A stretch of DNA of 49,278 nt from Parabacteroides hominis (GCF_014287585.1 NZ_JACOOJ010000039.1:1-49278), one strand, 5' to 3'; numbered from the stretch's first letter, positions 26,801 to 34,732 are shown. A program made the numbers and translations. The notes: generated by a model from the sequence alone, not told the origin.

Positions 26801-27299
26801 ATTGTTTACGGCTGGATTTAGTAATTCTTTCAGATACAAAAACTTTACGTTGGATGTTCAGTTTACAGGTTCTTATGGAGCGGAAGTCTTTAGTTTCTAC
26901 AAGCGTATGTGTGGTATTTATCATGGTGACCGTAATGGTTTGATTGAACAGCTGGGACGTTGGCAATCGAAAGACCAACCGGGTGATGGCATTCACTTCC
27001 GTCCGACACGTACGCCGTCGGGATGGCAACGTGACCCGTCTTCCGCTTGGGTACAGGATGCTTCTTATCTGCGATTGAGGAACTTGACTTTTGGGTATGA
27101 TTTTGACCAGAAAATGATAGAAAAGATGAAAATGAAAGGGCTACGTTTGTATGTGACGGGACAGAATCTCTTCACGATTACAAACTATGTTGGTTATGAT
27201 CCGGAGACCAGCAGTGAAAGCGGTCTTTCGCAGGGTGGTGACTACTTGGGATATCCGGCTGCCCGTTCTTTCATCATCGGTGCTAATATTACATTTTAA
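23829..27299 (+). CDS. SusC-like TonB-dependent outer-membrane transporter with STN signalling domain
   Basis: This 1156-residue beta-barrel transporter has a signal peptide (about 24-45, ending DAGAQ). An STN domain (about 52-120, NSMTIRQLVKEIEARTEYLV) marks it as a signalling receptor for the FecR partner. A carboxypeptidase-regulatory-like domain follows (about 138-220, TGKIVDANGEPIIGANIVEK), then DEVVVVGYGTQKKSDVTTAV and the plug (about 228-340, ending GVVIITTKKG), and the barrel to the terminal ANITF. It takes up an oligosaccharide or glycoside with the SusD protein, powered by TonB. It is the first structural gene of the regulated locus. Confidence 0.96.
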   Translation: MKRKTLLQSFIVHNNRIKDFFRIMRISLFLLFVCVCQLMAADAGAQNAEIKISQNSMTIRQLVKEIEARTEYLVVFRDQDVDVNRTVFFKKKSASVANYLEEVSKSTNIGYRFENNYITLVLKTKAIVQDKKTITGKIVDANGEPIIGANIVEKGTTNGTITDIDGNFTLEASDKSILLVSFIGYAPREIVVGNQRNINVKLNEDTEVLDEVVVVGYGTQKKSDVTTAVASVSSENLKNRAAVNFGEAMAGQVPGVLIQQTNGAPGGEGLTIKVRGTGSITQSNDPLYVVDGYPMEGGAFRLLNSSDIESIQVLKDASSTAIYGSRGANGVVIITTKKGQIGKPTVQLNAYVGFQQREKKIEMMNRDQYVQWFVDGRNQAWLDAKVISSDPNQSPHSINDPNSRRALYSGASSQYMIPDGTGSYKYNFLDPASVAQMPDNDWQDLLYRNALTQQYELSVNGGSENTRYTFSGSYTNQDGIVRNTDYERFNFRTNVSSKIADCLNVGMSLMAYYANGTEQANGKDSPVMYALNLPPIYPLYNEDGTYGSMVRNPEILAGDVANPIGIADQVMNKRKRHGWLGTIFAEWEIIKNLKYRISINGGIQDNIQKKFEPSYVDFDSSKAPRPAKGINERWTDRDWVIENTLNYSFILADKHSFNALLGYTTQSHSYEHMKGEARGYANDNITTLNAGTMYALTSDESEYSMISYLGRINYVYDNRYMLTTTLRSDGSSRFGRNKKWGTFPSVSLGWRISQEKFMQGVKQISDLKIRASFGISGNNRIGNYSAIGLLSTGFYPTGDAVQNTVNPNTMPNDDLGWERTRQYNVGFELGLFNNRIRLEGDFYDSRSIDLLLNVPIPTITGYSSQMQNIGKVQNRGMEFTLNTKNFTGRDFTWSSNFNISFNKNKVLEVGVDGRPIYGSAANANNAFITKPGYPIASFYGYKYLGVFQSEEELAKYPHLSGDKVGDGHYEDVNKDGKLDQNDKTILGDNNPLFTAGFSNSFRYKNFTLDVQFTGSYGAEVFSFYKRMCGIYHGDRNGLIEQLGRWQSKDQPGDGIHFRPTRTPSGWQRDPSSAWVQDASYLRLRNLTFGYDFDQKMIEKMKMKGLRLYVTGQNLFTITNYVGYDPETSSESGLSQGGDYLGYPAARSFIIGANITF

Positions 27300-27322
27300 T
27301 TATCTTTAAATACGATTCAATT

Positions 27323-28891
27323 ATGAAAAAGAGATATTTATTATTTGCAATGCTTCTGTCATGTATGTCTTGTAGTGATGATTTTATTACCAAGAATCCT
27401 CCTTCAGATCTGAACTCGGATGGTTTTTACAGGACAGAAATGGATATGAACCAAGCTGTATTGTCGGCTTACGGGAATTTACGTTCCCTTTACAACCAAC
27501 AGTATGTCCGCTTGGGTGAAATTCGCTCGGATAACACAACGTATTCTTGGTTGAGCGGAAATCCGGCAAACGAAAAAGGAATTGATGAATTCTCATCTCC
27601 TTTATTGCCGGAAAATAATTTCCTGGCCAGCTGTTGGGATGATAGTTATAAAACGATCCTGCGCTGCAATATCGTGATTGGAAGGATTGAAAATATCGAA
27701 TTTAAAAGTGAAGCATTAAAAGCTCAATATACGGCGGAAGCACGATTCTTGCGTGCATTGATTTATTTCTATCTGAATCGGATATTCGGAGGATATGGAG
27801 TGAATGGAGAACTGCTGGGCGCTATTAAAGTGGATAGGGAGATTACACAGGCGGAAGCCTATGAAATGGGAAGAAATTCTCTTCAGGAAATGTATGACCT
27901 GATAATTGAAGATTTGAAATATGCAGAAAACAATTTGCCTGAATCATACGGCTCTACTGATATCGGACGTGTAACGAAAGGTGGTGCGACCGCGTTATTA
28001 GGAAAAGTCTATATGACGATGGCCGGCTATCCGTTGAATAAAGGAGACGAGTATTATAAATTGGCAATCGACCAGTTTAAATCTGTAATTGGCAATTCTC
28101 GTTATTCTTTGGTCTCAACCTATAAAGATTTGTTTGAAGTATCCAACAAGAACACGTCGGAGTCCCTTTTTGAGGTCCAATATAAGAAAGGAACGCAGGG
28201 TGGAGCTACCGGTAGTCCTTGGAATAATAACTTCGCACCTCGTTTTTCTGATAAGGAAGTTGTGTTGGTGGGAGATAAAGGAGGAGAAAATTCACCTACG
28301 CAAGATATGTCCAATGCTTATGAAGTTGGTGATCCGCGTAAATATGTTTCCATGCGTGACGGTTGGATGAATGCAAAGACGGGAGCTTGGGAAAATGAAA
28401 AGTATGTTTGCAAGTATTATGATGTCTCATCAAGCGGTTCGGACAACGATAACAACTGGATCGAATTACGGTTGGCCGATATTTATCTTTTATATGCCGA
28501 AGCTCTTGTCCGTACGAATGGTGATAAGCAAACTGCTATCGACTATGTAAATAAAATTAGAGAACGCGCACGTAATACTCCGGGAGATCCTGAGATTGCA
28601 CCTGCTGCGGATTTATTACGGGATTATACGCTTTCAGATTTCTCAACCTCTAACGACTTGTTATTGGCTATAGAAAAAGAACGTCGTGTGGAACTGGCTT
28701 TCGAAAACCACCGTTGGTTTGACTTGGTGCGTACGGGACGGGCAAAAGATGTTATGACAGCTGAACAAAAATTTGATGGTTATTCAGACTTTACTTGGAG
28801 CGATGATGCTCTTGCTTATCCTATTCCGATGACTGTCATGCAGTCTAATCCTGGTAAGATTATTCAGAATAAGGGATATACGCAGTTGTAA
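27323..28891 (+). CDS. SusD/RagB-family surface glycan-binding lipoprotein
   Basis: This 522-residue protein has a lipoprotein signal peptide; C17 in SCMSCSDDF is the probable lipidated cysteine, and the following S-D-D fits the surface-export signal of Bacteroidetes lipoproteins. Tetratricopeptide-like helices follow (YTAEARFLRALIYFYLNRIF), and the C-terminal part has the family motif LLLAIEKERRVELAFENHRW followed by FDLVRTG. It forms the lid of the SusC transporter and binds the substrate. It starts 24 bases after the susC-like stop. Confidence 0.96.
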   Translation: MKKRYLLFAMLLSCMSCSDDFITKNPPSDLNSDGFYRTEMDMNQAVLSAYGNLRSLYNQQYVRLGEIRSDNTTYSWLSGNPANEKGIDEFSSPLLPENNFLASCWDDSYKTILRCNIVIGRIENIEFKSEALKAQYTAEARFLRALIYFYLNRIFGGYGVNGELLGAIKVDREITQAEAYEMGRNSLQEMYDLIIEDLKYAENNLPESYGSTDIGRVTKGGATALLGKVYMTMAGYPLNKGDEYYKLAIDQFKSVIGNSRYSLVSTYKDLFEVSNKNTSESLFEVQYKKGTQGGATGSPWNNNFAPRFSDKEVVLVGDKGGENSPTQDMSNAYEVGDPRKYVSMRDGWMNAKTGAWENEKYVCKYYDVSSSGSDNDNNWIELRLADIYLLYAEALVRTNGDKQTAIDYVNKIRERARNTPGDPEIAPAADLLRDYTLSDFSTSNDLLLAIEKERRVELAFENHRWFDLVRTGRAKDVMTAEQKFDGYSDFTWSDDALAYPIPMTVMQSNPGKIIQNKGYTQL

Positions 28892-28948
28892 TTGATATAA
28901 TGAGGGTGTATTGGCACCCTCATTATAAACTTGTAATTTGTTAATGCC

Positions 28949-29737
28949 ATGAATAAAATAAGTTTTGCTGTAAGCTTCTTGTTATTAGTTGTCTGTACAT
29001 CTTTTGCACAAAAAAATAAGAAAGAGTACACAATATCGGATTGCATTACTCCTTTTTCAGAAGAGTGTGTGATTAAGAATAGTACAGGCTGGGCTTTCTG
29101 GTTTATTCCTGCTGATGGAATTGCGGATACTCTTTCGGTAAAGATGTCGTGTGTAGATAAGGGAATAAAGACACATGAACCTCATTCTCATTTTGAAGAC
29201 GAACTTTTTTATATGGTCGAAGGGACATCCATCATCCATTTGAATGGCGAAGAGCATGTTCTCAATCAGGGGGATGCTTTTTATGCTCCGGGAAATTCTT
29301 CTCATAATATTCGAAGGGTAGACGATAAACCGATCAGGTATCTGATGTTCAAACGTGAAATACGGGGAAAATTGTCAAAACCTTTTTTACCGGGGAAAGA
29401 AAATTATTCTATGAAAGACTGCTTGATTCCTTTTGATCATTCGCTTCATATCCAAAAAGACGGGAGGCAAAATATGTGGTATCTGACAAAAGAAATGTCG
29501 GCTGGAGGTTTGAACGCCCAGTTACATGTTTTTTCAGATTCATATCTATATAAGCAAGACGATTATTCGGGGCAGGAGGTCTTTTTTATACTGGAAGGGA
29601 AAGCCGAAGTATCTATTAATGGTGAAAAACGAATTATTGAAGCGCTTTCGTGCTGTTATTGCTCACCTAATTCAAAACATAGTATTCGAAAGGTCGGTGG
29701 AGATAATTTAAAATTTATTGTAGTAAGAACAAAATAA
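28949..29737 (+). CDS. Secreted two-domain cupin protein
   Basis: This 262-residue protein has a signal peptide (1-20, ending TSFAQ). The first cupin domain (about 55-135) has a complete metal site: HEPHSHFEDELFYMVEG and GDAFYAPGNSSHN. The second (about 165-260) keeps the fold signature EVFFILEGKAEVSINGEK and a histidine in SPNSKHSIRK, but lacks the HxH of motif 1, so it probably does not bind metal in the usual way. Cupins in sugar loci can be isomerases, epimerases or binding proteins; the activity here is unknown. Five bases separate it from the DUF1080 gene, so the two are surely co-transcribed. Confidence 0.82.
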   Translation: MNKISFAVSFLLLVVCTSFAQKNKKEYTISDCITPFSEECVIKNSTGWAFWFIPADGIADTLSVKMSCVDKGIKTHEPHSHFEDELFYMVEGTSIIHLNGEEHVLNQGDAFYAPGNSSHNIRRVDDKPIRYLMFKREIRGKLSKPFLPGKENYSMKDCLIPFDHSLHIQKDGRQNMWYLTKEMSAGGLNAQLHVFSDSYLYKQDDYSGQEVFFILEGKAEVSINGEKRIIEALSCCYCSPNSKHSIRKVGGDNLKFIVVRTK

Positions 29738-29742
29738 TAGAA

Positions 29743-30465
29743 ATGGATATGAAAAAAGTGTTTGTATTTTTAGTCGCGCTTCTGTTCACGTGGACAGGAA
29801 GTGTCGGGGCACAAGACAATCAGCTTACAGCCAAGGAAAAGAAAGAGGGCTGGGTGCTGCTTTTTAATGGAAAGAATCTGGATGGATGGACTTCTGTCGG
29901 GAAAGACATTCCGCCCGCATTCGGCTGGGAGATTGAAGACGGGGTGATGACGGTTCGTAAGCAGGATGGTAAAAGAGGAGGCGATATTATCACGCGTGAA
30001 CAGTATTCGGATTTCGACCTGAAAGTGGATTTCCGTATCACGAAAGGAGCCAATAGCGGAATTAAATACTTCTTCACCAAGTACGAAAAAGGGGGTTGGT
30101 TAGGATTGGAGTATCAAATCATGGATGACGAAAACCACCCGGACGGAAAATTAGGGCGTGACGGAAATCGTTTGGGAGGTGGCCTTTATGATATGTTCCC
30201 GACATCAGCCAAAAAGGTAAATCCGATAGGTGAGTGGAATCAGGCCCGTATTGTCGCTAAAGGTTCGAAAGTCACGCATTATTTGAATGGAAAGAAAATC
30301 CTGACATTCGACCGTAGCAGCCAATTGTATAAGGAAGCCTGGCAATTAAGTAAGTATAAGAATTGCCAGCCTATGTTTGGAGATGTCGAAAAAGGACATA
30401 TTCTTTTGCAGGATCACGGAGATGTCGTTTCATTCAAAAATGTAAAAATCAGAGTGTTGAAATAA
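29743..30465 (+). CDS. DUF1080 protein, 3-keto-disaccharide hydrolase family
   Basis: This 240-residue secreted protein has a signal peptide ending SVGAQ (about residue 25). The PF06439 fold, a concanavalin-like jelly roll, starts at GWVLLFNGKNLDGWTSVGK and includes EIEDGVMTVRKQDGKRGGDI and NGKKILTF. Some members of this family are 3-keto-glycoside hydrolases or lyases, which split sugars that have first been oxidised at C3. The next gene is an oxidoreductase of the kind that does this oxidation. Specific activity here is inferred from family and pairing. Confidence 0.85.
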   Translation: MDMKKVFVFLVALLFTWTGSVGAQDNQLTAKEKKEGWVLLFNGKNLDGWTSVGKDIPPAFGWEIEDGVMTVRKQDGKRGGDIITREQYSDFDLKVDFRITKGANSGIKYFFTKYEKGGWLGLEYQIMDDENHPDGKLGRDGNRLGGGLYDMFPTSAKKVNPIGEWNQARIVAKGSKVTHYLNGKKILTFDRSSQLYKEAWQLSKYKNCQPMFGDVEKGHILLQDHGDVVSFKNVKIRVLK

Positions 30466-30484
30466 TTAAAAAACAAACAGAGAC

Positions 30485-31831
30485 ATGAAAAATACAACAA
30501 CAAGAAGAGGCTTTATCAAGCAAGTCGCCGCAACAGGTGTAGGTCTGACCATCGGTGGTATGTCGTTCAAAGCGACCAGTGCCAAGAGTTATGCGAATAT
30601 TATGGGTTCGAACGAACGGGTAAACATGGCCGTTATGGGAACTAATGGTCGTGGTGCCGGTATGGCTCGTAACTTCCAGAGTCGTAAAGATGTGGAAATG
30701 AGATACGTCTGTGATGTGGAAGAAAAAGCATTGGCGAAAGGTGTTGCAGCCGTAAAGAAAGTTGGAGGTAATCCAAAGATAGAAAAGGATCTTCGTAAGA
30801 TATTGGAAGATAAAAATATCGACGCCATACTGGTGACGGCTCCTGACCATTGGCACGCGCCTGCAACTATAATGGCTTGTCAGGCGGGCAAACATGTATA
30901 TTGTGAAAAACCTTGTAGTCATAATCCTCATGAAGGTGAGTTGAGTCTTGCCGCCGCCCGTAAATATAATCGTGTCGTACAGGTCGGTGCACAGCGTCGT
31001 TCTTGGCCTGGGCTGACGGAAGGAATAGAGGCTTTACATAATGGTGTCATCGGAAAGGTGCATTTTGCAAAGGCTTGGTATACGAATAACCGCAAATCGA
31101 TTGGTTTTGGAAAAGAAATACCGGCTCCTTCAACGATTGATTTTGATTTGTGGCAGGGACCGGCTCCCCGTCGTTCTTACCGGGATAACCTGATTCATTA
31201 TAACTGGCATTGGTTCTGGCATTGGGGAACAGGTGAGGCTTTGAACAACGGTACACATGAGATAGATGTCGTTCGTTGGGGATTGGGATTGGATTTCCCG
31301 ACAGCGGTCAGTTCTGAAGGTGGCCGTTTCCGATATAAGGATGACTGGGAAACCCCCGATACGCAGACGATCGATATCCGTTTCGGCGACGATTGCCTTG
31401 TAACCTGGGAAGGACGTAGCTGCAACTCTCGTGATACTGAAGGGGGTGACCGTGGCGTGATCTTCTATGGCGAAGGTGGAGCGTTGGAAACAGGGCATAA
31501 TGGGTATCGCATTTTCGATATGAAGAACAAGCTGGTCAAAGAACTTGCTTCAAAGGATGTCATTGACGGTCGTGACCCGAACAGTCCGAGTGCAAACTTG
31601 GATATGGGACATATTGCCGATTTCATCGATGCGATCAAGTCGAACCGCCGCCCGAATGGAGACATTGAAGAGTTACATAAAAGTACGCTGTTAGTCCAGT
31701 TGGGTAATATCGCCTGGCGTACGGGCCATCGCTTGATGATCGATCCTGCCAACGGTCATATCGTGAACGATCCGGAAGCTCAACGTTTGTGGAGTCGCAC
31801 GTACGAACCTGGTTGGGAACCTATTGTTTAA
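30485..31831 (+). CDS. Gfo/Idh/MocA-family oxidoreductase with twin-arginine-like leader
   Basis: This 448-residue NAD(P)-dependent sugar oxidoreductase opens with TTRRGFIKQVAATGVGLTIG, a twin-arginine export pattern. The Rossmann fold follows (VNMAVMGTNGRGAGMARNF), then DAILVTAPDHWHAPATIMA and the catalytic-lysine motif YCEKPCSHN. The substrate half has WHWFWHWGTGEALNNGTHEI, a His-rich strand usual in this subgroup. Exported members keep a tightly bound cofactor. It probably oxidises or reduces a sugar hydroxyl (C3 by analogy). It is the last gene of the operon, 19 bases after DUF1080. Confidence 0.9.
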   Translation: MKNTTTRRGFIKQVAATGVGLTIGGMSFKATSAKSYANIMGSNERVNMAVMGTNGRGAGMARNFQSRKDVEMRYVCDVEEKALAKGVAAVKKVGGNPKIEKDLRKILEDKNIDAILVTAPDHWHAPATIMACQAGKHVYCEKPCSHNPHEGELSLAAARKYNRVVQVGAQRRSWPGLTEGIEALHNGVIGKVHFAKAWYTNNRKSIGFGKEIPAPSTIDFDLWQGPAPRRSYRDNLIHYNWHWFWHWGTGEALNNGTHEIDVVRWGLGLDFPTAVSSEGGRFRYKDDWETPDTQTIDIRFGDDCLVTWEGRSCNSRDTEGGDRGVIFYGEGGALETGHNGYRIFDMKNKLVKELASKDVIDGRDPNSPSANLDMGHIADFIDAIKSNRRPNGDIEELHKSTLLVQLGNIAWRTGHRLMIDPANGHIVNDPEAQRLWSRTYEPGWEPIV

Positions 31832-31860
31832 ATTTCTATTTCATGGTAAAAATAGAAGAA

Positions 31861-31905
31861 AAGCCGGATACTTGTTTGGAAGAGCAGGTTCCGGCTTGAT
31901 TTTTT
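31861..31905 (+). terminator. Terminator of the SusCD operon
   Basis: The 8-bp stem AAGCCGGA/TCCGGCTT (31861-31868 and 31890-31897) is followed by a run of T at 31900-31905, 30 bases after the oxidoreductase stop. Confidence 0.7.
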
Positions 31906-31996
31906 ATAGAACCTCTATCGTTCTCTCCAATGCCATCCCATGCGCCCCCTTTATAGCACATGATACCCTTTCAGGGGATTCTTGTGAAGTTGTTCC
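31904..31996 (-). pseudogene. Degenerate second copy of the murF 3' end
   Basis: On the minus strand this stretch reproduces the last 28 codons or so of murF (real copy 32485-32590). It keeps words such as AAGAATCCCCTGAAAGG, TATCATGT and GCATGGGATGG. Differences are mostly transitions, plus a one-base deletion that shifts the frame and a 12-base deletion near the upstream end. By hand alignment about four fifths of positions match in the main block. It cannot be translated as MurF. Confidence 0.8.
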
Positions 31997-32484
31997 TATC
32001 CATCAAAACACCTATGTTTTGAAATCGAATCATCGGTGTTTTGCAAATAGATGCCTGTCGCTTCCCGAAAAGGTCGGCATCGGTTGCCGGATAGATGCCT
32101 ACCTTTTTGCTGCTACCCTATAGGCTTTTCCCGGACAGGCTAAAGGCTGTATTTTTTAGCCTATAACCTATATTTTATGGGACAGGAACCAATCCGATCC
32201 CTTATATGAGAAAACTGAAAACAGGGTTCACGGCGGTAAAAGGCTAATGGCCAGTGATTTGTTGTGAAGGCTGTGAAACCGGTTTACGATCAGCCAATCC
32301 TATCGATCAATCCCGCTTTTTTTATCTTGCATTCACAGGGTTCACAGCAACATGCTGATCTACAGAGTATCCAAAGCAGTGTGAACCCTAATTAAATAAA
32401 ACAACCAGGGGGTATTTAGAGGATAATCTATGAATATTTGCAAAGATATGTATCTCCTTTACGTGAACCGGATTTGAAGATTGT
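31997..32484. other. Structured non-coding stretch between the murF-tail copy and murF
   Basis: No gene is visible. The stretch holds degenerate repeats and short inverted words: ATAGGCT/AGCCTAT near 32120-32165, the 22-bp unit at 32167-32190 (minus), and repeated GGTTCAC/GTGAACC words near 32225, 32338 and 32381. It may be the remains of a small mobile element or of a cassette boundary. Confidence 0.5.
32167..32190 (-). repeat. Dispersed unit GGTTCCTGTCCC...AAATATAG
   Basis: Read on the minus strand, this 24-base unit matches the tandem units at 40107-40150 in GGTTCC, GTCCC and the AAATATAG end. Weaker neighbours follow toward 32118. Confidence 0.55.
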
Positions 32485-33771
32485 CTATAAAAATTCTACT
32501 ACTCTCTCCAGCGCCATCCCATGCGATCCCTTTATCAGTACATGATATCCTTTCAGGGGATTCTTGCGTAGGGCTTCGATCAGTTGTTCCGTTGTGGCAT
32601 AGGTGGTGAAGTCTTTTCCGGCGGATTTTTGGAAGTGTTCGCCGCACAGGAATACTTTGTCGTATTTGCCTTCCTTGATCCGGGCTATGACTTCGGTATG
32701 AAGTTCGTCGCTCGTTGGACCTAATTCGCGCATGTCGCCTAAGATGAGAGCTTTGGGCGAGACAGGCATTGTGGCGAAATTATCTAAGGCGACTTTCATG
32801 CTGCTCGGATTTGCGTTGTAGGCGTCGATGATCAGTTCGTTGTTTTCAGTCTTTTTCAGTTGTGAACGGTTGTTGGTCGGTTCGTAAGCGGCAATGGCAC
32901 GGCTGATGCGTTCTGCCGGAATCTTGAAGAAACGGCCTACGGCAACGGCTGCCAGGGCATTGTCCAGATTGTAACTGCCGATCAGATGGGTTTCCACTGT
33001 GTGGATTTTACCCTGCTGCTTCCATTCGAAAGTCAGGTAAGGATTACTGCTGACTACACATCCCCAGGCAAAAGCCGTCTCATCGGAACCGTATGTGACC
33101 TGCTCGATTCCTTTGGCGATATCTGTCAGATACTTATTGTCCTGGTTGATGAATATCTTGCCTTTCGTGCGGCGCATATAGTCGTATAATTCACCTTTTG
33201 TTTTGATCACGCCCTCAAAAGAGCCGAAACCTTCCAGATGGGCATGTCCGACATTGGTGATAATCCCGTAGTTCGGCTGTGCGATGTCTACCAACTCTTT
33301 GATATCGCCGGGATGGCTGGCTCCCATTTCGATCACGGCCATTTCGTGGTCGTGCGTCAGGCGGAGCAAGGTGAGAGGCACGCCGATATGGTTGTTCAGG
33401 TTGCCTTCGGTGTAAAGAAGGTTGTATTTGGTAGAGAGGACGGAGGCCAGCAGTTCCTTTGTCGTTGTCTTTCCGTTTGTTCCGGTGATACCGATAATCG
33501 GGCAGCCGATCACTTTGCGGTGGCGGTGAGCCAATTGCTGTAAGGTCGTCAGTACGTTGTCCACAAGGATCGTACGTTCTCCGATAAAATAGTCCGGATT
33601 GTCGATTACGGCATACACGCAACCGGAAGCCAGCGCCTTTTCTGCATATTGGTTACCGTCGAATTTATCCCCTTTCAAGGCAAAGAAAATCGAACCGCGA
33701 GGACAGTTACGGCTGTCGGTTGTCACTTTCGGATTGTGTATGAACAATTCATATAGTTCAGGAATAGTCAT
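32485..33771 (-). CDS. murF: UDP-N-acetylmuramoyl-tripeptide--D-alanyl-D-alanine ligase
   Basis: It adds D-Ala-D-Ala to the UDP-MurNAc-tripeptide, the last cytoplasmic step of peptidoglycan precursor synthesis. The 428-residue protein has the Mur-ligase ATP site GITGTNGKTTTKE (about 94-106), then EGNLNNHIGVPLTLLRL, ITNVGHAHLEGFGS and the C-terminal AYNANPSSM with LGDMRELG. The length is normal. A TACATTTG box on its strand lies at 33813-33820. Its 3' end has a diverged duplicate about 580 bases further on. Confidence 0.95.
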   Translation of the reverse strand: MTIPELYELFIHNPKVTTDSRNCPRGSIFFALKGDKFDGNQYAEKALASGCVYAVIDNPDYFIGERTILVDNVLTTLQQLAHRHRKVIGCPIIGITGTNGKTTTKELLASVLSTKYNLLYTEGNLNNHIGVPLTLLRLTHDHEMAVIEMGASHPGDIKELVDIAQPNYGIITNVGHAHLEGFGSFEGVIKTKGELYDYMRRTKGKIFINQDNKYLTDIAKGIEQVTYGSDETAFAWGCVVSSNPYLTFEWKQQGKIHTVETHLIGSYNLDNALAAVAVGRFFKIPAERISRAIAAYEPTNNRSQLKKTENNELIIDAYNANPSSMKVALDNFATMPVSPKALILGDMRELGPTSDELHTEVIARIKEGKYDKVFLCGEHFQKSAGKDFTTYATTEQLIEALRKNPLKGYHVLIKGSHGMALERVVEFL

Positions 33772-33812
33772 AGTCTTTTTTCCTTTATAATTTCTATGAG
33801 AGTTATTTCGCG

Positions 33813-33849
33813 CAAATGTAGTGATTTAATGTATTTACCTTTATCTTTG
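33813..33849. promoter_or_regulatory. Divergent promoters of murF and folP
   Basis: TACATTTG on the minus strand (33813-33820) points to murF and TATCTTTG on the plus strand (33842-33849) points to folP. The folP start predicted from this box falls downstream of the earliest in-frame ATG (33796), which rules out the longer folP frame. Confidence 0.55.
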
Positions 33850-33867
33850 TCGGAAAGAAAAATAAGA

Positions 33868-34728
33868 ATGTTACATAAAACGCTCAATATTAGAGGAACG
33901 CTTACCTCGCTCGATACTCCGCTGGTGATGGGTATTCTGAATGTCACTCCCGACTCTTTTTATGCCGATAGCCGGAAACAGACGGAAGCTGCTATTGAAG
34001 AACGCATACAGGCTATTCTATCCGAGGGAGGGCAGATCGTCGACCTCGGAGGCTATTCTTCCCGCCCTGACGCCGCAGAGGTCTCGCCGGAAGAGGAGAT
34101 GCAACGTCTGGCTTTTGCCTTGAAGATTCTGAATGCGCATTATCCGGATGTAGCCCTGTCTGTCGATACTTTCCGGGCGGATGTGGCCCGTCGTTGCGTT
34201 GAAGAATACGGTGTGGCGATAATCAATGATATTTCGGGTGGGGAGTTGGATGCAGAGATGTTCGGGACGGTTGCCCGTTTGCATGTACCTTATATAATGA
34301 TGCATATGCGTGGAACTCCTCAGACGATGCAGCAACATACCGATTATACGGACCTGATGGAGGAGATTATGCTTTATTTTGCCAGAAAAGTCCGCCAGCT
34401 TCGTCTATTGGGAGTGAACGATATTATACTGGACCCCGGTTTCGGTTTCAGCAAGACGGTGGACCAGAATTATACGTTAATGGGCCATCTGTGCGAGTTT
34501 AAAGAATTCGGTTTGCCTTTGCTCGTCGGTGTTTCCCGCAAGAGCATGATCTATAAATATCTGGGCGGAACGCCTGCCGACAGCCTGAACGGGACGACCG
34601 TCCTGAACACGGTCGCTTTGTTGAATGGGGCGGATATCCTTCGTGTCCACGACGTAAAGGCCGCAATTGAAGCAGTCAAACTCGTCTCAAAGACTTTCAA
34701 CTTTCAACTTTCAACTTTCAACTGTTAA
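33868..34728 (+). CDS. folP: Dihydropteroate synthase
   Basis: It joins p-aminobenzoate to the pterin diphosphate in folate synthesis and is the sulfonamide target. The protein (286 residues from this start) has MGILNVTPDSFY, IVDLGGYSSRPDA, SVDTFRADVA, INDISGG, LDPGFGFSKT and LLVGVSRKSM. The start at 33868 is chosen because the earlier ATG lies before the -7 box. The last residues (TFNFQLSTFN) are encoded by four CTTTCAA heptamers and are not part of the conserved fold. It lies four bases before cdaA, forming an operon. Confidence 0.95.
   Translation: MLHKTLNIRGTLTSLDTPLVMGILNVTPDSFYADSRKQTEAAIEERIQAILSEGGQIVDLGGYSSRPDAAEVSPEEEMQRLAFALKILNAHYPDVALSVDTFRADVARRCVEEYGVAIINDISGGELDAEMFGTVARLHVPYIMMHMRGTPQTMQQHTDYTDLMEEIMLYFARKVRQLRLLGVNDIILDPGFGFSKTVDQNYTLMGHLCEFKEFGLPLLVGVSRKSMIYKYLGGTPADSLNGTTVLNTVALLNGADILRVHDVKAAIEAVKLVSKTFNFQLSTFNC
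34694..34721 (+). repeat. Four tandem CTTTCAA heptamers at the folP 3' end
   Basis: Four exact copies of CTTTCAA lie within the final codons of folP. Seven is not a multiple of three, so copy-number change shifts the frame. Confidence 0.9.
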
Positions 34729-34732
34729 TATT

